A DNA stretch of 41,217 bases from Azoarcus sp. (GTDB taxonomy: Bacteria > Pseudomonadota > Gammaproteobacteria > Burkholderiales > Rhodocyclaceae): NCBI GenBank assembly GCA_020725025.1, contig DYFV01000046.1:1-41217 (forward strand), written 5' to 3'. Position 1 is the stretch's first letter; every line of letters starts with the position of its first letter. The translations under genes and the position numbers were made by a program. The notes under the pieces were generated by a model. That model worked only from the letters and a program-made list of their open reading frames with translations, searched no databases and was not told the origin of the DNA. Shown piece by piece: positions 37,078 through 41,217 of this stretch.

Positions 37078-37650
37078 ATGAATCAACGGATCGGCTACGC
37101 GAGGGCTTCGACCGACGTTCAGAGCCTGGAACTCCAGCGCGAAGCACTTGAGAAGGCTGGTTGTTCAACCGTTTTTGCGGAAATCGCGAGCGGCAAGTTG
37201 ACAGAACGCCCGGAGCTTGAGCGTTGCGGGCAGTCGCTCCGTCCCGGCGATACACTCGTAGTGTGGCGGCTAGACCGGCTTGGCCGCAGTCTTTCTGACC
37301 TTATCCAGATGGTCGTAGCCCTCGAACGGCGGGGAGTCGCCGTTGAAAGTCTGGATGAAAGGATTCAAACAGGCGGCGCAGCCGGCAGGCGAGCATTTCA
37401 TGTGTTCGCGGCTCTAGCCGAGTTCGAGCGGAACCTACTCCGCGAGCGCAGCCAGGCAGGAGTTGCTGCGGCACGTGCTCGCGGTCGCTCCGGCGGGCGT
37501 AAGCCAAAGCTCGATGCGCAGCAAGTACTGGAAATCCAGCGACTCATGTCGGATCCCACAATTCCCGTTCGCACGATAGCGGAGAAGTACAACGTATCCC
37601 GAGCCACCGTCTACAAAGTTGCGCCCGCGCGCAAGATTTCGCGAACATGA
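37078..37650 (+). CDS. Serine recombinase (resolvase/invertase family)
   Basis: The 190-residue protein is a complete small serine recombinase of the TnpR/Pin type. The nucleophile Ser11 is in IGYARASTDVQS; the catalytic Arg region is VVWRLDRLGRSLSDL near residues 61-75, and AEFERNLLRERSQAG starts the long E helix. A C-terminal helix-turn-helix (VRTIAEKYNVSRATVYKV) binds the crossover site. The ATG at 37078 matches family starts; upstream codons do not. It has no transposase partner here. It may be a resolvase remnant, an invertase for a nearby segment, or the mobility gene of the low-GC block. Its TGA overlaps the next small ORF's ATG. Confidence 0.92.
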   Translation: MNQRIGYARASTDVQSLELQREALEKAGCSTVFAEIASGKLTERPELERCGQSLRPGDTLVVWRLDRLGRSLSDLIQMVVALERRGVAVESLDERIQTGGAAGRRAFHVFAALAEFERNLLRERSQAGVAAARARGRSGGRKPKLDAQQVLEIQRLMSDPTIPVRTIAEKYNVSRATVYKVAPARKISRT

Positions 37651-37829
37651 CGTCAAGGAATAACTTGGACTTGTCGGAAGGTGCCGCGCTCACAACGAAG
37701 AAAAGCGCGTCGGGTCATTTTGGAGACAGCGACTTCCAAACAATCGAGCCAATTCGAGAATGCGCGCGCTCCGCACCTCCTAATCGAGCCCCCAAGAAGG
37801 GGCTTGGCCTGATCGCAAATTCACAATAG
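37647..37829 (+). CDS. Hypothetical 60-residue ORF, possibly coupled to the recombinase
   Basis: The ORF starts with an ATGA overlap on the recombinase stop and ends 8 bases before the methyltransferase start. The product (MTSRNNLDLSEGAALTTK at its start, KKGLGLIANSQ at its end) is hydrophilic and has no known domain, signal or TM segment. It may be a small real protein, such as a regulator linking the recombinase and methyltransferase genes, or chance. It is listed because of the overlap and tight packing. Confidence 0.3.
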   Translation: MTSRNNLDLSEGAALTTKKSASGHFGDSDFQTIEPIRECARSAPPNRAPKKGLGLIANSQ

Positions 37830-37837
37830 ATTCCCCT

Positions 37838-38755
37838 ATGCTACTGGATAGCGATTCGTTGGCCTGCGATCAAGTCCGGCCGACCGGCGCGGAGACAACC
37901 GCCCCCCCCCGCCTCGTCGGTGCAAACATCGCCTCCGTTCCGCACTATAGTCCCTTCCGTTATCCGGGGGGGAAGACCTGGCTCGCGAACATCGTTAGAC
38001 GGTGGCTTGATGAGTCCGACGCGCCCGTTCTGTACGAACCGTTCGCAGGAGGCGGCTCAATGTCGTTGCTCGCAGTCATCGAAGGGCACGTCCAACGGGC
38101 GGTACTTCTCGAACTAGATCACTCAGTGGCATCGGTATGGCAAACCATGCTTTCCGACGACGCCGAATGGCTTATTGACCGGATTACTAGCTTCCGGGTG
38201 ACTCCAGAACGCGTAGCCGACGTATTGGCCGAAAGGCCGAGAAAAATCCGGACGTTGGCTTTCCAGACCCTCATCAAGAATCGATGCAGGCGCGGAGGCG
38301 TACTAGCGGGTGGCGCGGGCTTGTTGATAAAGGGAGAGCGAGGAAACGGTATAACGTCCCGATGGTATCCGGACACGCTGGCGCGCAGGATTCGCTTGAT
38401 TCATCAACACCGAGAGAGAATCCAGTTCATCGAAGGCGATTCAATGAAGCTTCTTCCCGAACTCCTAAGAGTGCGTTCCGCTGCCTTCTTTGTTGATCCA
38501 CCGTATCCAAAATTGATGCAACCTCGGGTTAAGCCGCTCTATTCGCATTTTCGACTCAATCATGAGTGTCTTTTTCGCGAGCTAGCCAGTTCTGACGCCA
38601 ACTTTCTCCTGACCTACGATGACTCGGATTACGTACGACGGCTCGCCTTGATGCATAGCCTGCATTACCGTGAGATCCACATGCGAAACTCAAATGCGGC
38701 AATGAAAATGGAGCTGATAATCTCAAAGAAGCGTGGATTATCAGTCGTCGAATAG
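37838..38755 (+). CDS. D12-class DNA adenine N6-methyltransferase (Dam-like)
   Basis: The 305-residue enzyme would methylate adenine N6 in a specific DNA site. It has the Dam/D12 order of motifs: SPFRYPGGK (motif X), YEPFAGGGS (motif I, SAM binding), NRCRRGGVLAGGAGLL and SSRWYPDTLARRI-like helices, then VDPPYPK (motif IV, DPPY, catalytic). No restriction enzyme gene accompanies it. The ATG at 37838 is the only ATG upstream of motif X; the ribosome binding site is weak. Between start and motif X the coding strand carries a C9 tract and, within motif X, a G7 tract. Its 3' end overlaps the convergent ATP-grasp/MazG gene by 15 bases. Confidence 0.9.
   Translation: MLLDSDSLACDQVRPTGAETTAPPRLVGANIASVPHYSPFRYPGGKTWLANIVRRWLDESDAPVLYEPFAGGGSMSLLAVIEGHVQRAVLLELDHSVASVWQTMLSDDAEWLIDRITSFRVTPERVADVLAERPRKIRTLAFQTLIKNRCRRGGVLAGGAGLLIKGERGNGITSRWYPDTLARRIRLIHQHRERIQFIEGDSMKLLPELLRVRSAAFFVDPPYPKLMQPRVKPLYSHFRLNHECLFRELASSDANFLLTYDDSDYVRRLALMHSLHYREIHMRNSNAAMKMELIISKKRGLSVVE
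37902..37910 (+). repeat. C9 homopolymer inside the methyltransferase ORF
   Basis: Nine consecutive C (in GCC CCC CCC CGC) about 22 codons after the start. A change of one base would put motif X out of frame. Such tracts in DNA methyltransferase genes are a known basis of phase variation. A G7 tract at 37966-37972 lies 55 bases further on. Confidence 0.85.
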
Positions 38756-41217
38756 GCGGAGTTGTCTACTGGGTGAGAACACCGAGATCTCCAGTTTCAG
38801 ATTCCCCCCCTCACGCTGCCCGTGAATCGTTGCCCGCAAAATACCACGGCCTGAGTTGTCAATATTGATATCTGGAGACTCGGCGGACCAATGATCACCC
38901 ATTAATGAGACGACCAAATTGAGAATTCTCTCATTGGCGGAACCGTGCTCGCGCCGATCGCTCCATCGTGCAATAAGAGGCGACGGAGCCCGATAGTGGG
39001 CTTGCTCGGCGGCGGCGCTGTCTGATGCATTCGGCCTACCTAGCTCAAGATCCAGGGTGTCGCTTGCCTCTAACGGGCGTGTAGGGGACGGGTTATGTGT
39101 TTCAAGTAGTACAAAACCCTGATCGAAGCCGCCCGCCTTCGCTTTCTTTCCTCTTTGCCTCTCCGTCAGCTCGCGCCGCTTCACCTTAAGCTGTTTCAGG
39201 ATTCCTTCGATAACCTCTTCCACATCCGCCAGTTCGTCGATGATGGCGTTGTGATCGGATGCATCAAGCGCCTCATACGCTTCTTCAACCAACTTCTCCC
39301 GCAGAACCCGGAGCAGTTGATCGCCGGCAAGGCGCGCAAACCGGACCGATTCTCCCCCTAACTGGATCTTTTGCGGGATATTGTCCCTAACTAACTTATT
39401 GAACTCGCGCTTTTCCTCCGACGCATCGAAAGGATAGGCAACTTCGACTATCGCCTGAGTTTGCATCAGCTGGTAATAAGCGTGGGACAGGGTTCCCCCT
39501 TCAAGAAGAATCACGGCGCCGATCGCCTTTGTGAGCTCCCCTATTGATTTGAGAAGCTCCTTGTCTCGGATTAGCTCGTTTTCCTTCGGCTGAATCCGAA
39601 CCTGGCAAACCAAGCTATCGCCGATGCTCGCCTCATGTCGTAGCGCGTCGACATCAGCCTTGGTTCGTATCGTTAGCGAGCGGTCGAAGGGAGTCTTCTG
39701 CCTGCTTGGCGAAGACTTGCTAATTAGTCCAAAGTCGAATGGTTCATGATACCAAGGGAAGATGGGCGTCGTAGACGCCCAGCTTGGCACCTCCACGAAC
39801 CACATTACGCTAAGCGCTCGACTCTCCTTCTCCGCTATTCGCTTTGATGCAAACGCAATTTGCCTTATCCATTGTTCCTTCCTTATGGACGGGCGCCAAT
39901 CCCAGGGTTCAGAAACCCACTTGGGGATCCAGTTTCCCGCATCGTCAGGAGCTACGTAGTTTCGCTTGAAACGAGGCTTTACCGTGATCTTAAATCGATC
40001 CATCACTGCCTCAGATTCAGATCCCAGATGCGACAGTCCGGTATCGACCTCGATCTTATCGTGCGCGTTGTAGTAGAGGCCCTCCGGTAGACCCCACAAT
40101 GCCTCAATCAGCACTTTTCTTTGGCCAGGCGCAGCATATGCAAAGGCCGATGATACGGCGGGAATGAAATTGTGAAAAATGAACGCGACCTGTGGAGTCA
40201 CGCCGTCGGCAGCGAGCTTTTCGAGAGTCGACTGCAAGAAGGCAATGGCCGCCGTGACTGTTCGAACCTCGTTGGTTCTCGGCAGTAGTTGCCGAAGGGT
40301 TTGATCATCAGTGGCTAGATCGGTCCGAATGACGAGGGAACTTGGAACGAGGGCCTCCAGATCCTCGACAAGCGTAGATGGAGGCATTCCAGCTCTGACC
40401 GCGTCAAGAACAATCGGGTCATCGAGAACGTAAAGATTTGTGATGGGGAGTTGGAGAGCAAGATAAGTCTGAACATTTCTTATTTTATTGTAGCGGTCAG
40501 CGTGCGCGGATTGTATGCTAGCTAAACATTTCGGCTGGTATGTTGCCGTAGAAATGCCATTAGTTCGAGGGATAACGGTAGGATCGGCCCCTTGCAGATT
40601 TTTTGCTTGATCAGCCTGAACTAAATAGATTCGCTTGCCGTCCCATACCCATTCAAAATGAACTCTGAGATTCCTTTTCTTAGCCCACCACGCAGGGACC
40701 CTAAGGATCTTTGATACAAGTGCCTCTAGATTGCAGGCGAGAGGCTGATGCTCTGAGTATTCTCCGGTTTGGCTCCTCCACTTGCGGAGATTCACCGAGA
40801 ATGTCGGAGACTTGTTAGTTGTGGGCACCTCAAATTCGCCCAGCCAATCACGGGCCTCCTCGTAACATCGCCGCTCGTTTGACAGGTGACCCTTGGCAGA
40901 TACGGGGTTGACGGCTTGCTGAATAACTAGGTGTACGTCCTCAGATTGGAGGTCGGGGTCTTTCGCGAGTGCCGATAGGCACTGCGTAAGGACAGTCTCA
41001 AGTGCGTGAAATGACCCCAAGAACGAGTGATATCGGCCTCGGTCTTCCAGTGGTTCCGACACAGCAGACGATCTGACGTATACGTCCCCGGTCGAAGAAA
41101 GGCCAGCCCGCGGAAGCGCTTCAAGTACGGCTTTCGAAATGCTCTGGACAATACCTTGACGCGCGGATGGTGTCGCGGCATTTCTATAGGCTGAAAGATG
41201 CTCACTTGAGACGACTA
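38741..41217 (-). CDS. PEP-synthase-like ATP-grasp / phosphohistidine / MazG fusion protein, 5' end beyond window
   Basis: The frame is open from the right edge: 824 residues are visible, and in-frame codons upstream of a GTG at 41062 encode VYVRSSAVSEPLEDR, the conserved ATP-grasp start, so the N-terminus is missing here. First module (about 1-205): VRSSA, SFLGSFHALETVL, FEWVWDGKRIYLVQADQ. A second ATP-grasp-like module (about 290-490): LVIRTDLATDD, FIFHNFIPAVSSAFAYA, IEALWGLPEGL. Then a PEP-utiliser swivel domain with LLEGGTLSHAYYQL (His codon 39482-39484), and a MazG/PRA-PH-like domain (KLVRDNIPQKI, then EEAYE, 12 residues, ELAD: the intact metal motif EExxE...ExxD). A 150-residue tail follows. 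Phosphotransfer plus nucleotide pyrophosphohydrolysis is suggested; the substrate is unknown. Confidence 0.8.
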   Translation of the reverse strand, partial: VVSSEHLSAYRNAATPSARQGIVQSISKAVLEALPRAGLSSTGDVYVRSSAVSEPLEDRGRYHSFLGSFHALETVLTQCLSALAKDPDLQSEDVHLVIQQAVNPVSAKGHLSNERRCYEEARDWLGEFEVPTTNKSPTFSVNLRKWRSQTGEYSEHQPLACNLEALVSKILRVPAWWAKKRNLRVHFEWVWDGKRIYLVQADQAKNLQGADPTVIPRTNGISTATYQPKCLASIQSAHADRYNKIRNVQTYLALQLPITNLYVLDDPIVLDAVRAGMPPSTLVEDLEALVPSSLVIRTDLATDDQTLRQLLPRTNEVRTVTAAIAFLQSTLEKLAADGVTPQVAFIFHNFIPAVSSAFAYAAPGQRKVLIEALWGLPEGLYYNAHDKIEVDTGLSHLGSESEAVMDRFKITVKPRFKRNYVAPDDAGNWIPKWVSEPWDWRPSIRKEQWIRQIAFASKRIAEKESRALSVMWFVEVPSWASTTPIFPWYHEPFDFGLISKSSPSRQKTPFDRSLTIRTKADVDALRHEASIGDSLVCQVRIQPKENELIRDKELLKSIGELTKAIGAVILLEGGTLSHAYYQLMQTQAIVEVAYPFDASEEKREFNKLVRDNIPQKIQLGGESVRFARLAGDQLLRVLREKLVEEAYEALDASDHNAIIDELADVEEVIEGILKQLKVKRRELTERQRGKKAKAGGFDQGFVLLETHNPSPTRPLEASDTLDLELGRPNASDSAAAEQAHYRAPSPLIARWSDRREHGSANERILNLVVSLMGDHWSAESPDINIDNSGRGILRATIHGQREGGNLKLEISVFSPSRQLRLFDD

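Noticed and set aside
36867..37079. 70-codon minus-strand ORF divergent from the serine recombinase
   Set aside because: No domain, no ribosome binding site, and its start overlaps the recombinase start codon; probably chance.

Overview
The window is high-GC proteobacterial DNA (Pseudomonadota, most likely Beta- or Gammaproteobacteria). The reasons are the gene families present (yebC, ruvC, rapZ, a TAXI-type TRAP transporter, a complete liu leucine/isovalerate cluster), strong GGAGG-type ribosome binding sites, an RAYT-type transposase and two kinds of REP-like intergenic repeats. No rRNA, tRNA or CRISPR array was seen. The species cannot be named from this sequence alone.

Layout. 1-1195: the 5' part of a HerA-like ATPase gene, cut off abruptly near the window edge, and a cysteine-rich exported protein. 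1366-2094: yebC. 2116-8805: a TRAP module made of a TAXI solute-binding protein, a fused permease, a sensor kinase and a sigma54-dependent response regulator. A good sigma54 promoter match and two inverted repeats lie upstream of the transporter, so the module looks self-contained and self-regulated. 8918-11150: a small gene remnant, then a methyltransferase and a cupin divergent from an HxlR-type regulator. 11242-12114: an EamA transporter. 12173-13008: a RAYT transposase element with 17-bp terminal inverted repeats. It abuts a radical SAM/SPASM gene and supplies that gene's stop codon.

14241-20293: a polymorphic-toxin locus. A 1775-residue RHS protein with a Sec signal and a C-terminal DUF2235 (Tle1-like) lipase tip is joined by an ATGA overlap to a lipoprotein that is the likely immunity protein. 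20536-21087: ruvC. 21095-23384: a TetR-acuI-AhpD-like operon with palindromic operators before both tetR and acuI. 23494-25563: a small membrane protein, a Gx-type membrane protein, a NusG-domain-II protein and rapZ. 25746-27030: an MBL-fold hydrolase and two tandem DUF1289 genes, all overlapping by ATGA. 27088-35567: the liuABCD-ligase-liuE set, which would take isovaleryl-CoA to acetoacetate and acetyl-CoA, with a divergent AraC-type regulator (35725-36795).

36796 to the right edge: a lower-GC block with different codon use, probably horizontally acquired. It holds a serine recombinase, a tiny overlapping ORF, a D12-class DNA adenine methyltransferase with C9 and G7 tracts near its start, and, convergent with it, a large protein of unusual architecture. 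That protein has a PEP-synthase-type ATP-grasp region (probably two modules), a PEP-utiliser phosphohistidine domain and a MazG-like nucleotide pyrophosphohydrolase domain with an intact metal-binding motif. It is open to the right edge, so its N-terminus is missing here. This pair is my best candidate for an undescribed system, perhaps anti-phage or nucleotide-based; the function is inference. The RHS lipase/lipoprotein pair is the second candidate.

No stretch longer than about 300 bases is without a gene.
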